Source: G965233625 sp965233625
GTDB lineage: Bacteria > Planctomycetota > Planctomycetia > Pirellulales > Pirellulaceae
Length of the DNA: 64,000 nucleotides
Assembly: GCA_965233625.1 (NCBI GenBank)
Contig: OZ247499.1
Span: 5,704,001 to 5,768,000 of the forward strand
Reading direction: 5' to 3'
Shown here: in pieces, positions 54,758 to 62,748 of the stretch
How positions within the stretch are numbered: position 1 is the first letter of the stretch
How the letters are laid out: each line of letters opens with the position of its first letter
Program-made: the position numbers and the translations under genes
Notes under the pieces: generated by a model
What the model saw: the letters and a program-made list of their open reading frames with translations, nothing else
What the model was told of the DNA's origin: nothing
Database searches by the model: none

Positions 54758-55693
54758 ATGAATATCCACAAGCCGGCGCCGCGCGGGTTTAGCCCGGTCA
54801 ACATGCTAGTAACTGCCGTGTTTGCCACCGGTGTCTGCGCTGCAGGCAACTTTTTTATCCCGGTGGTGCTGAGTGTCTCAATACGTACGGAGTTGCGCCT
54901 TGCATTTGCTATTGCCTGGTTTTTCTCTGGAATGTTACTAGGCGAAATCGTTTTGCTTGCCACCTGGGCGGCGCTGGGGCAAGGCCGGCCGGTGACGCGT
55001 ATTCCGCTGGCTCTCTGCGTCTTTGTGCTGCTAATGGCCTGCTTTCTCGCCAGCCTACGGCTCCTGGGCGAAACGTTTGACGGATTGATGGTGATGGCAA
55101 CGGTTCAGTTGGCGAGTTTCGTCCTCATGCAAGCTCCGCTATGGAGCCTACGCGGTATCTGGGGGCACCACCTGGCCCGGCCCGGCGCGAGGACACAGTC
55201 GCAACTATCAGAACGCGCTCAATTCGGGCTGATTCAACTGCTTGGCTTTACGGCGCTGGTGGCCGTAACGCTGGGCGTCGTGCGATTCGCTATTCCCCAG
55301 GACGAATTCGATCTAGGGGAATTCCCCGACGCGACGGTTTTAGGTGCGATGCTGTTGTTTTTCTCGATGATCTGCCTGTCGACCGGCAGCGTTGCATTAC
55401 CGGCCATCTGGCTTGTCATGGCGACGCACCGCCGCATCCTTGCGGGCATTGTGCTGCTCAACAGCCTGACCATCGTCCCCGTAGCCCTGACGATCTTCTA
55501 CGCTTTACTGCAAGGTGCTCCCATGACGCATCTGCTTTTCAACATCTTCTGTCTAGTGTCATTCGGCGCCGGAGTGCTGACGATGACATGTGGCGGATTG
55601 CTAGTTCTGCGCTACTTCGGCTACCGGCTGATTTCACCTGTTGAGGTGGAGAGAATAGCGGCGGAGGCGCAGCCGGATCTAGCGTCTTCTTAA
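54758..55693 (+). CDS. Multi-span membrane protein
   Basis: A 311-residue membrane protein with about eight hydrophobic segments (about 15-35, 45-65, 78-95, 105-125, 150-170, 185-210, 225-250, 262-285) and a short cytoplasmic tail. It has no family motif that I recognise. It follows yidD on the same strand by 28 bases where yidC would be expected, but there is no YidC signature. aroK follows by 21 bases. Confidence 0.65.
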   Translation: MNIHKPAPRGFSPVNMLVTAVFATGVCAAGNFFIPVVLSVSIRTELRLAFAIAWFFSGMLLGEIVLLATWAALGQGRPVTRIPLALCVFVLLMACFLASLRLLGETFDGLMVMATVQLASFVLMQAPLWSLRGIWGHHLARPGARTQSQLSERAQFGLIQLLGFTALVAVTLGVVRFAIPQDEFDLGEFPDATVLGAMLLFFSMICLSTGSVALPAIWLVMATHRRILAGIVLLNSLTIVPVALTIFYALLQGAPMTHLLFNIFCLVSFGAGVLTMTCGGLLVLRYFGYRLISPVEVERIAAEAQPDLASS

Positions 55694-55714
55694 CGGGTTC
55701 TGGATAATGCGGGG

Positions 55715-56236
55715 ATGAACATTTTTCTTACAGGTTATCGTGGTGTTGGTAAGACCACCGTGGCGCGGCATCTGGCGCGGCTGACGGGGCGGGACTGGGT
55801 GGATGCGGATGACGAGATCGTGCGTGCCGATGGACGGCCCATTGCGCAGATCTTTGCAGAAGATGGCGAAGCGGTGTTCCGTGATATCGAGGCGCAGGTG
55901 GTGGCGGATCTGGCAGTACGAAGTGACACAGTGGTGTCACTAGGCGGCGGGGCCATTCTGCGGGAAGAGAGCCGCCGGATTATCCGCGACGCTGGGGTGG
56001 TGATCTGGCTTCAGGCGGATGCGGAAACCATCGACCGCCGCATCAATGGCAATGCCGAAACTGCCGGCAAACGTCCTGACCTGACTGACAAGGGCGGGCT
56101 GGAGGAAATAAAAGAACTGCTCGCCGTGCGGAATCCGCTTTACCAGGAAGTAGCAACCCTGACGGTCAGTGGTATCGGCCGGACGCCGCAGGCGATTGCG
56201 AAAGAACTCGCGGCGATGTTGCGGAACCGGCAGTAG
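55715..56236 (+). CDS. aroK: Shikimate kinase
   Basis: A 173-residue kinase that phosphorylates shikimate at O3 in the chorismate pathway. The P-loop GYRGVGKTT (7-15), the shikimate-binding DADDEI (31-36), the GGGAI loop after VVSLGG and the lid segment with GKRPDLTD are all present. Length is typical. It follows the membrane protein gene and ends before the AbrB-like pair on the opposite strand. Confidence 0.95.
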   Translation: MNIFLTGYRGVGKTTVARHLARLTGRDWVDADDEIVRADGRPIAQIFAEDGEAVFRDIEAQVVADLAVRSDTVVSLGGGAILREESRRIIRDAGVVIWLQADAETIDRRINGNAETAGKRPDLTDKGGLEEIKELLAVRNPLYQEVATLTVSGIGRTPQAIAKELAAMLRNRQ

Positions 56237-56257
56237 CGTAGCCGGCTGCGGTTTGGA

Positions 56258-56962
56258 CTACGCTTTGACGGTGATGCAGTCGCTGTCGCCGCTGACGTTG
56301 TAGCTTTGCAGTCCGCCGATGCCGGCTTCGTCCAAGGCGCTGGGGGCGATGCGGATGCTGCCGTCGGATTCGACGCTGTAATTCGTATCCGGGTCGTTGT
56401 CGTCGAAGATGGTGGGCCGCGTGATGCGGATCTCTTTGTTGGCGGCGTCGCAGACAACGATGGCGGTCTCGCCTGCTTCGATGTCCATCCCCTTGAGCAT
56501 CGAAGCGGTAATCGTAACGCGGCCCTGCGCGTCGGTGCCGCAGACGCCGTCGTTGTTATTACGCGGGCTGCCGGCGTTGGGTGTGAGCGGCGCCGGATTC
56601 CGCAACCCCTGGTAAACGGCCGGCGCGTTTGGCGAAGGGGCAGCGGTGGCGGGCGTTGCCGCACGCTGGCGCGTATTTCCACGGTCCAGCGGGCGGTAGG
56701 TGTAAGGATTATCGCCGGTGTGGTGATAGACCCACGCCTGCGTCTGCGCGCCGACATCCATCAACGTCCGGGTGTAGCTGTGGGCGCTGCCGATACGGGC
56801 GATGGCGGTGTGCACATGATCCTTCATATTGCGGTGGCGTTCATTCACGCCACGGCTTTTGGCTTCGATCGAGACTTCAAACGCGGTGAAGAGTTTACGG
56901 TCTTCAATCCACTCACGCACTACTTCGTCAAGCTCTTCACGCGCCCAGCGGTCTAACGCCAT
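56258..56962 (-). CDS. Paralogous protein with two AbrB-like swapped-hairpin units
   Basis: A 234-residue protein. Residues 1-85 form a helical domain (LDEVVREWIEDRKLFTAFEV, RHRNMKDHVHTAIARIG) shared with the neighbour at 56985-57650. After a Pro/Asn-rich linker the C-terminal part has two units resembling SpoVT/AbrB swapped-hairpin strands: GRVTITASMLKGMDIEAGE with TAIVVCDAANKEIRITRP (about 148-185) and a second, GSIRIAPSALDEAGIGGLQS. AbrB domains bind DNA, so a regulator is possible. It lies 22 bases downstream of its paralogue. Function unproven. Confidence 0.7.
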   Translation of the reverse strand: MALDRWAREELDEVVREWIEDRKLFTAFEVSIEAKSRGVNERHRNMKDHVHTAIARIGSAHSYTRTLMDVGAQTQAWVYHHTGDNPYTYRPLDRGNTRQRAATPATAAPSPNAPAVYQGLRNPAPLTPNAGSPRNNNDGVCGTDAQGRVTITASMLKGMDIEAGETAIVVCDAANKEIRITRPTIFDDNDPDTNYSVESDGSIRIAPSALDEAGIGGLQSYNVSGDSDCITVKA

Positions 56963-56984
56963 CGTACGTCTCCTGCGATTGATG

Positions 56985-57650
56985 CTAACAGTCCAGAATC
57001 GTGCGCACCCACGACATCAGCCATTGCCCCGCAGTGACAACTTCCTGTCGCAAGGGCGAACCCTGCGGCGTGGCCTTTGCGTTGTGAATGATCACGTCGG
57101 TTTCAAGTTCGTTGCAGACAACCACGGCGGTTTCATCCGGCCGCAGTTCTAGCTGCGTGACATTGTCACTACGCCTGGTGAGCCGGCTGGCAGGGGCAGG
57201 CGTAGGCGTTTCTGCAACGTGCGGCCGCCGGGCGGGAAGGTCCGCCACAGCCACGCCGCTGGAGTATGCGGGTGAAGTTGCGGGCACCAGCGGCGAATCG
57301 TACGGCGCCGTTTCGAGCAGTGCGGCGTGGTTGCTGGTGTAACGGGTGCTGCTCGGAGAATGCGTTGCTTCGCGTGGCAGGGGCGTGTGCGACCAGGCGT
57401 TATCTTTCCAGTGGTGATACAGCCACGCTTCGCTTCCGCCTACATCACGCAGCGTACGCGTGTAGCCATAGCGCCCCGCCGCAAGCTGCAAAGATTCGTG
57501 CACATCGTCGCGCAGCTCCCGGTGCCGCATCTTCACGCCTCCCGCGTGTACCTGGCGGGAGACTTCGTAAGCGGTGAAAATCCGCCGCTGCCGCAGCCAG
57601 TCTTCCACCACCGCATCGATTTCCGCACGCACCCAGTTTTCCACAGCCAT
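56985..57650 (-). CDS. Paralogous protein, tandem copy of the preceding AbrB-like gene
   Basis: A 221-residue protein. Its N-terminal 85 residues align with those of 56258-56962: DAVVEDWLRQRRIFTAYEVS against DEVVREWIEDRKLFTAFEVS and RHRELRDDVHESLQLAAG against RHRNMKDHVHTAIARIG, plus the YTRTLRDVGGSEAWLYHH region. The linker is Ser/Pro/Thr-rich. The C-terminal AbrB-like unit is partial: LELRPDETAVVVCNELETDV without the clear first strand. A tandem duplication with decay or divergence of the second copy is the simplest reading. Confidence 0.7.
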   Translation of the reverse strand: MAVENWVRAEIDAVVEDWLRQRRIFTAYEVSRQVHAGGVKMRHRELRDDVHESLQLAAGRYGYTRTLRDVGGSEAWLYHHWKDNAWSHTPLPREATHSPSSTRYTSNHAALLETAPYDSPLVPATSPAYSSGVAVADLPARRPHVAETPTPAPASRLTRRSDNVTQLELRPDETAVVVCNELETDVIIHNAKATPQGSPLRQEVVTAGQWLMSWVRTILDC

Positions 57651-57870
57651 GATGTGGCTCCTTCAAAGCACCTGTGACCCGTAAGCAACAGTATCCGAAA
57701 TTATCCGCCACATTTCCACGGAATTGGAAGTCGTAAGGGTGAAAATTGTAGCGACTGGGAGCATTATCGCGGTTCAGCGGACACGACTGGTCCCACGTCA
57801 TTGGCATTGGGGTAAATCTTTGCGGTTGTAGGCAAAATCGACATTTGAACCCTGAAAAGCCTCCGCTTCA

Positions 57871-57898
57871 TTGACAATTATTCTTTCCACACAACAAT
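57871..57898 (+). promoter_or_regulatory. Candidate promoter for the His-rich protein gene
   Basis: A perfect -35 hexamer TTGACA (57871-57876) is followed, after 16 bases, by AACAAT (57893-57898), four of six matches to the -10 consensus. The ATG at 57942 is 43 bases downstream. The overlapping TGACAATTATT partly resembles a Fur-type half site, which is tentative. Confidence 0.35.
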
Positions 57899-57941
57899 GA
57901 GTATTCAGGATTTCTCCTAGCCCAGTGTAAAGAATTGACGG

Positions 57942-58340
57942 ATGCAACGTTTTCTCTATCACTTTGCCGCCTTTATGCTCGCAGCGATTTACGCTTGCGA
58001 CGGCTTGGTGATGCACGTTGCCCATGACTACTATCACGCGGGGCATCAGCACGCTTGCGGCCAAGGCGCCAGCCCTTGCGGGCATTCGCACGATTCTCAT
58101 GCTGCAGATGACCACGCCCATAGCGGCGCAGATCAGACCCAGCCAGATGATGCGGCGCCGCAGCATGATCATGAGAACTGCGAAATCTGCCGTTACCTGG
58201 CAGTGCAGTGGATCCTGGTAGAAGCCCCTGCCGCGGTACAGCAATCTGAACTGGTTGTGCCTGTGGTGCAAGACGTTGAGATCCGCTGCGGCTCACGTTT
58301 CGTGCTGGCTTTGCGGTGCCGGGCGCCGCCGGTTGTATAG
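57942..58340 (+). CDS. His-rich exported metal-binding protein, DUF2946-like
   Basis: A 132-residue protein with an N-terminal export segment (FLYHFAAFMLAAIYACDG) followed by a histidine-rich stretch with HxH pairs (YYHAGHQHACGQ, CGHSHDSHAADDHAHSG) and then HDHENCEICRYLAVQ, a CxxC. This order resembles DUF2946-type and other periplasmic metal-binding proteins. Zinc or copper binding is plausible. A stretch of Val-rich sequence ends the protein. A minus-strand reading frame in the same place has no such features. Confidence 0.7.
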   Translation: MQRFLYHFAAFMLAAIYACDGLVMHVAHDYYHAGHQHACGQGASPCGHSHDSHAADDHAHSGADQTQPDDAAPQHDHENCEICRYLAVQWILVEAPAAVQQSELVVPVVQDVEIRCGSRFVLALRCRAPPVV

Positions 58341-58558
58341 GCAAACCTCTACAACCCATCTTCGATCGCTCTCAGCCGGCTGACGGCTGTGATCCTAGCG
58401 AATTCTGTTGACACACAGCCAATTGATTGTCCGTGGACCTGGTTTCCCGGCAATCTATGCGGCCACCACAGCGCCCCGTTTGCGCCGCAGGTACGGCTCG
58501 ATTGCCGTTATCTACCTGATCATCCAAGCAAATTATCCAGTCCGGAATCATAAACACG

Positions 58559-59374
58559 ATGTCACGTAAAGCGTTTACTCTTGTTGAGCTACTGGTTGTT
58601 ATCGCCATCATTGGCGTCCTTGTGGCTCTGCTTCTGCCCGCCGTACAGGCCGCCCGCGAAGCAGCACGTCGCTCTTCCTGCTCCAATAACCTCAAGCAGA
58701 TTGGACTGGCGGTGCATAATCATCACGACACCTTCCGCCAGTTGCCGCCTGGGTGGACAGGCCCGGCAAACGACGCCGAAGGCGCACCCGGCTGGGGCTG
58801 GGCGTCGCATTCGCTGAATTTCATGGAACAGAAGAACCTGCACGATCAGATCACCTTCACCAGTGCTGTCTCGGATTCGGTGAACCAGAACGCCCGCGAG
58901 ACCATTGTCGAAACTTTCTTCTGCCCATCTGATGTTGGCGACGACATCTTCACGCTGGGTTCGGTCCAGGTCGCCCGCAGCAACTATGTGGGCGTCTTCG
59001 GCAACGAAGAAATTGAAGATTCCCCCAGCAATGGCAATGGCATGTTCTTTCACAACAGCAAGTTGCGGTTTTCAAGTGTGACTGACGGTCTGAGCAATAC
59101 GCTGATGGTGGGCGAGCGGCACTCGAAGATTGAACACAGCACCTGGACCGGCGTGATCAGCGGAGCCGATGAAGCGATGGCCCGCGTCGTGGGCATTACG
59201 GACCATCCACCAAATGACGAGCATGCTCACCTGGATGACTTCTCCAGCCTGCACCCCGGCGGCGCCATGTTCGCCAAAGGCGACGGCTCGGTCCGCTTTG
59301 TGCCTGAAACCATCAACGAAGTTGTGTTTCACGCTCTGGGCACACGCGCCGGCGGCGAAGTCGTTAATGAGTAG
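58559..59374 (+). CDS. DUF1559 family pseudopilin-like protein
   Basis: A 271-residue protein of the planctomycete-typical DUF1559 family. The prepilin N-terminus is complete: short basic leader (MSRKA), then FTLVELLVVIAIIGVLVALL with Glu at position 5 of the mature form, so a type IV prepilin peptidase would cut before the Phe. The next conserved block is RRSSCSNNLKQIGLAVHNHH and the C-terminal block SSLHPGGAMFAKGDGSVRF. Such proteins are anchored in the membrane and face the periplasm; role unknown, possibly pseudopilins. Followed by paired hairpins that probably terminate transcription. Confidence 0.93.
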   Translation: MSRKAFTLVELLVVIAIIGVLVALLLPAVQAAREAARRSSCSNNLKQIGLAVHNHHDTFRQLPPGWTGPANDAEGAPGWGWASHSLNFMEQKNLHDQITFTSAVSDSVNQNARETIVETFFCPSDVGDDIFTLGSVQVARSNYVGVFGNEEIEDSPSNGNGMFFHNSKLRFSSVTDGLSNTLMVGERHSKIEHSTWTGVISGADEAMARVVGITDHPPNDEHAHLDDFSSLHPGGAMFAKGDGSVRFVPETINEVVFHALGTRAGGEVVNE

Positions 59375-59430
59375 TTAACGGTGGATTGTCGAGAATCTTT
59401 GGAAAAAATCTCATTTCCTGTCGCACCCTG

Positions 59431-59489
59431 CGGGCTGCTGGTGATTGTAAGACCAGCAGCCCGTGGCGGTTCGTGGGCAGGGAACCGCC
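59431..59489 (+). terminator. Twin hairpins after the DUF1559 gene
   Basis: A perfect 11-bp stem (CGGGCTGCTGG at 59431-59441 with CCAGCAGCCCG at 59453-59463, 11-base loop) is followed directly by an 8-bp stem (GGCGGTTC at 59465-59472 with GAACCGCC at 59482-59489). A T-rich tract (CTCTTTCTTTGCTT) comes shortly after. It lies 56 bases past the DUF1559 stop and could also serve the convergent gene. Confidence 0.65.
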
Positions 59490-59536
59490 GCGGCTGCTCT
59501 TTCTTTGCTTGTAGCGACGGCGTAGCTTAGCTGGTG

Positions 59537-62482
59537 CTACTTCAGCTTTGCGTTTGGGGGTACTCCAAAAACCCGTAGTGTCTGGCCGGCAGCACTGCCA
59601 ATCATGGCTACCCGCTTTCCGTCAGCCGATACTGCAATCGCCTTCATGTAAAAAATCTTGCCGGGATAAATAAACACGGTCGCGCCGCTTTTAACATTCC
59701 ACAACCGCACCTTCCCCCGGCCGCCCGAAAGTAAGTAGTTACTGTTGGGCGAAAACACGGCTGACCACTGCGTTTCGCCGGCGTCGAACGGCCGTAGTTC
59801 TTTGCCGGACGAGACCACCCAGGCCCGCACCTTGTAGCCATCGGTGCACGCCACGCCACGTCCATCGGGTGTAATGGCGGCCGCCAGATTCCCACCGCCG
59901 AGTTTCATCGACTTAAGTAGGGCGCCTTTCTCAAGGTCAATCAGCGCCAGTGAGGCGCCGTCGCAGGCCATTGCTTTCGTACCATCGGGTGAGATCCAGG
60001 TTGCCTTGATGTCAGAACTGAACTGATCCAGTGCGAAGACTTCGCCATAGGTTGAGAGTGACCAGTACCGGGCTTTTCTTCCCCGACCGCCAGACAGAAC
60101 GTGCTGGCCGTCGGGGCTGACCGTGATGCTCTTGACCTCTTTGTCGTGGCCGATGAACCTGCCCGCCTCTGTCAGCTTACCGGTGGGGCTGACATTCCAC
60201 ACAACAATATTACCCGAAGTTCCGCCGCTTATCAGCTTTTTGCCGTCTGGTGAAAACGCCAGCGCGGTGACCTGTTGCAACAGCTCGATCTTTTCCAGAT
60301 AGCAGACCCGCTGGTTGGTATTCAGGTCGAAGACCATAATCGCGCGGTCAAGCTTGCCTGCCACCAGCAGATTTCCATCGGGGGAAAAAGCCAGGCAATG
60401 AACCGACCAGCCCATATCGGGAAAGTTGTGCGTTTCGTAATTGGCTTTATCGAGCTGTCCAGTTTTCGCAACTTTGGAAGACGCTTCGTAAAGCGGTTTG
60501 TTTGCTATTTCTTCCTCGCGCTTGCGGCGGTATTCCTCAAGGCGTTCTGCGCGTTCACGCGCGGCTAACTGCTGCTGTTCCGCTCGCTGGCCCGCGCTGG
60601 TGAACGTCCAGCTGGATGTCAGCTTGGCGGTGGTCATACTCCCATCGGGCTTGATTAGAGATACCGTGCCGTAGCCCTTCAGGCTGGTGGCGTGGTGCAG
60701 CCGCGTGTTGAATTCAATCATGGCAGTGCCTGTCACCGCCTGGACGCCGCTGGTGCGTTCGAGAGATTTCAGGTTGTATTTCCTCTCGATATAGATGGTG
60801 TCTCCAGACTGGCTGGTAATGCGGTATTCAACATCTTCCTGGGCGCCCCACGACTTATTACCAGCGCCGCCCTGAAAGTCCGCCATCATCACGACTCCGC
60901 TGGTGGTCCACCTGGAGGCGCCGTCATCGGAAAGCGGCACGATGCCAACCTGATCCAGCGAATCAATCAGCCAGGGCAGTTTCGGAAGCCCTTCCACGGG
61001 GGTGACCCGGCCGAATTCATCCACAAGTAATTTACCGCCAACGCTGCCTGACCCGGTTGTAAACCGGCGTCCCAGGGCGCCGATGCGGTTGGTCAAACTG
61101 GTGGTGAAACGCACCACCTGTTTCTTTGACTCACCGACGCCGCCGCGGCCTGTGGTGACTTTAATCAGGGCGACCGCGGGTGTAACCGCCTGCGCGACTT
61201 CCGGACCAGACAACTGTTTTCCTCTCCAGGCCGGCGCTGTCGAAACGCCGTGCTCGCGCATCATATCGGCGACTTCATCAGCAGGAACGGCGAACCCGGT
61301 GCTCGAAAGTCCTTCACCGGTCAGCAGTGATTTGGCCACACCCACCACCTGACCCCGGTCGTCCACCACGGGACCGCCGCTATTGCCGGGGTTCACAGTG
61401 GCGTCAATCTGAAAAACCTTCCCGTCCTTCAGCCCGTCGCTGGGGCTGACAATGCCAGAGATTTCGCCGCGGGTGATCTTCACGCTTTCGCCCAGCACCG
61501 ACGACAGCGGATATCCCACGGCGCGTACTTCCTGCGCAAGCCGCACATCGCGCGATGGCGACAGTGCCAGCGGCTGCAGCCCCTTGGCGTTGATCGTCAG
61601 CAACGCCAGGTCCACTTCATCATCGTAGGCGATGACTTTGGCCGGATAGGTTCTGCCATTGAGATCAACCGTTATCTCTGTCCCACCGCGTACAACGTGT
61701 GCACAGGTAGCCAGCACCCCGTCAGGATGCACAACGAAGCCGGTGCCTGTTCCTTCCTGGCCGGGCGGTGTCAGCGATTCATCCACCGGCGTGAAGGTAA
61801 CGGCGCCGCTCATGCTCATGCTGGCGCCGTCAACGCTGACTGTTGTTGAATGGGCACAGATGTAGGCGCTGCCATTCTTCCAAGCGTACTGCAACCCGGC
61901 CCGCGCTGGCGTGCGAACTTTTTCTGCTTTCGCCGGCGCTGCGGAAGGCACGTAAGGGCTGTAACCACTGCCGCCGGAGATCGCCGTTGAACCGGGCACC
62001 GTGGTCGTTCCGCTGCCCGCACTGACACCAACGCTGGGCGTACTTGTTGAAGCGACATCCACCGTACTCTTCTGCTTCATCGCAATAAGAACCGCCAGCC
62101 CGGCGCCGCTCAGGCAAAGCAGTAGAACCGCCACGCCTCCGCCAATCCCTAGCCAGAGAGCAAGGCCCGGACCACGACGGGGCTGCTGGTAGCCGTTTCC
62201 CGCACCGCCATAACCACCTTGGCCGTAGCCGCCTTGTCCATAACCGCTTTGGCTATAGCCGCCCTGCGTGCCGAATCCGCTGGGTGTCTGCGGGGCGGTC
62301 TGCCCGCCGTATCCGCGATAGCCGCTTGGCGCGCTGTAGTTCTGCTGGGCGCCATACCCCGTGTTCTGCGGCATTGGCATCTGAACATTGGCAAAGCACG
62401 CAGGACAATGCACCACGGACCCCGGCTGCGCGGGAGGTAATGCAGAGCCGCAATGGGGACAGACAGAACCGTAAGTTGACAT
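59537..62482 (-). CDS. Zinc-ribbon, membrane-anchored trypsin-like protease with WD40 propeller
   Basis: A 981-residue multidomain protein. The N-terminal zinc-ribbon has C8, C11, C26, C29; a Gly/Tyr/Gln-rich linker (40-100) leads to a membrane segment (about 106-136). Beyond it lies a trypsin/HtrA-type protease (about 195-400) with an intact triad: H262 (ATCAHVV), D291 (DLALL) and S368 (GNSGGPVV). A beta region (about 420-650) and a basic coiled stretch (about 650-680) lead to a WD40 propeller (about 700-980; FSPDGNLLVAGKL, FSPDGKKLISGGT, VSPDGQHVLSGGR). The protease and propeller face the periplasm; the propeller may select substrate. A small gene lies 21 bases upstream. Confidence 0.9.
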   Translation of the reverse strand: MSTYGSVCPHCGSALPPAQPGSVVHCPACFANVQMPMPQNTGYGAQQNYSAPSGYRGYGGQTAPQTPSGFGTQGGYSQSGYGQGGYGQGGYGGAGNGYQQPRRGPGLALWLGIGGGVAVLLLCLSGAGLAVLIAMKQKSTVDVASTSTPSVGVSAGSGTTTVPGSTAISGGSGYSPYVPSAAPAKAEKVRTPARAGLQYAWKNGSAYICAHSTTVSVDGASMSMSGAVTFTPVDESLTPPGQEGTGTGFVVHPDGVLATCAHVVRGGTEITVDLNGRTYPAKVIAYDDEVDLALLTINAKGLQPLALSPSRDVRLAQEVRAVGYPLSSVLGESVKITRGEISGIVSPSDGLKDGKVFQIDATVNPGNSGGPVVDDRGQVVGVAKSLLTGEGLSSTGFAVPADEVADMMREHGVSTAPAWRGKQLSGPEVAQAVTPAVALIKVTTGRGGVGESKKQVVRFTTSLTNRIGALGRRFTTGSGSVGGKLLVDEFGRVTPVEGLPKLPWLIDSLDQVGIVPLSDDGASRWTTSGVVMMADFQGGAGNKSWGAQEDVEYRITSQSGDTIYIERKYNLKSLERTSGVQAVTGTAMIEFNTRLHHATSLKGYGTVSLIKPDGSMTTAKLTSSWTFTSAGQRAEQQQLAARERAERLEEYRRKREEEIANKPLYEASSKVAKTGQLDKANYETHNFPDMGWSVHCLAFSPDGNLLVAGKLDRAIMVFDLNTNQRVCYLEKIELLQQVTALAFSPDGKKLISGGTSGNIVVWNVSPTGKLTEAGRFIGHDKEVKSITVSPDGQHVLSGGRGRKARYWSLSTYGEVFALDQFSSDIKATWISPDGTKAMACDGASLALIDLEKGALLKSMKLGGGNLAAAITPDGRGVACTDGYKVRAWVVSSGKELRPFDAGETQWSAVFSPNSNYLLSGGRGKVRLWNVKSGATVFIYPGKIFYMKAIAVSADGKRVAMIGSAAGQTLRVFGVPPNAKLK

Positions 62483-62503
62483 ACACGCAGCCCTATTACT
62501 TGT

Positions 62504-62674
62504 TTATCCGCAGGCGCAGCGACCACGATGGCAACCGTCGTTATCAATCCGCCCAGATAGCCCAATGAAGTTGGGGGTGTTCCCCACATATTTGCCATCG
62601 TGGTTATAGACAAACAGCCACCCGTTCGCAAGCAATTCTTCGACCATCGTCTCTGCACGGGTGTATCGCTTCAC
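62504..62674 (-). CDS. Small hypothetical protein upstream of the protease gene
   Basis: A 56-residue reading frame with start GTG at 62674 (or ATG at 62647 for 47 residues), preceded by GGAAGAAAGA. It reads MVEELLANGWLFVYNHDGKY, then GNTPNFIGLSGRIDNDGCHR and ends GRCACG, with three cysteines (CHRGRCAC) in the last ten residues. The sequence is amino-acid-like throughout, codon use matches the host, and the stop lies 21 bases before the protease gene start, so an operon is likely. No family recognised. It could be a metal-binding or regulatory peptide. Confidence 0.55.
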   Translation of the reverse strand: MKRYTRAETMVEELLANGWLFVYNHDGKYVGNTPNFIGLSGRIDNDGCHRGRCACG

Positions 62675-62748
62675 ACGCGTATCTTTCTTCCAGCTACACT
62701 AACGACGTTGTTCCAGCGTCTTCGTCTTTCTGGCCCGGAGTACACGCC

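Noticed and set aside
57798..58271. Minus-strand frame opposite the His-rich gene
   Set aside because: It shows no signal peptide or domain, while the plus-strand frame has an export segment, HxH runs and a CxxC.
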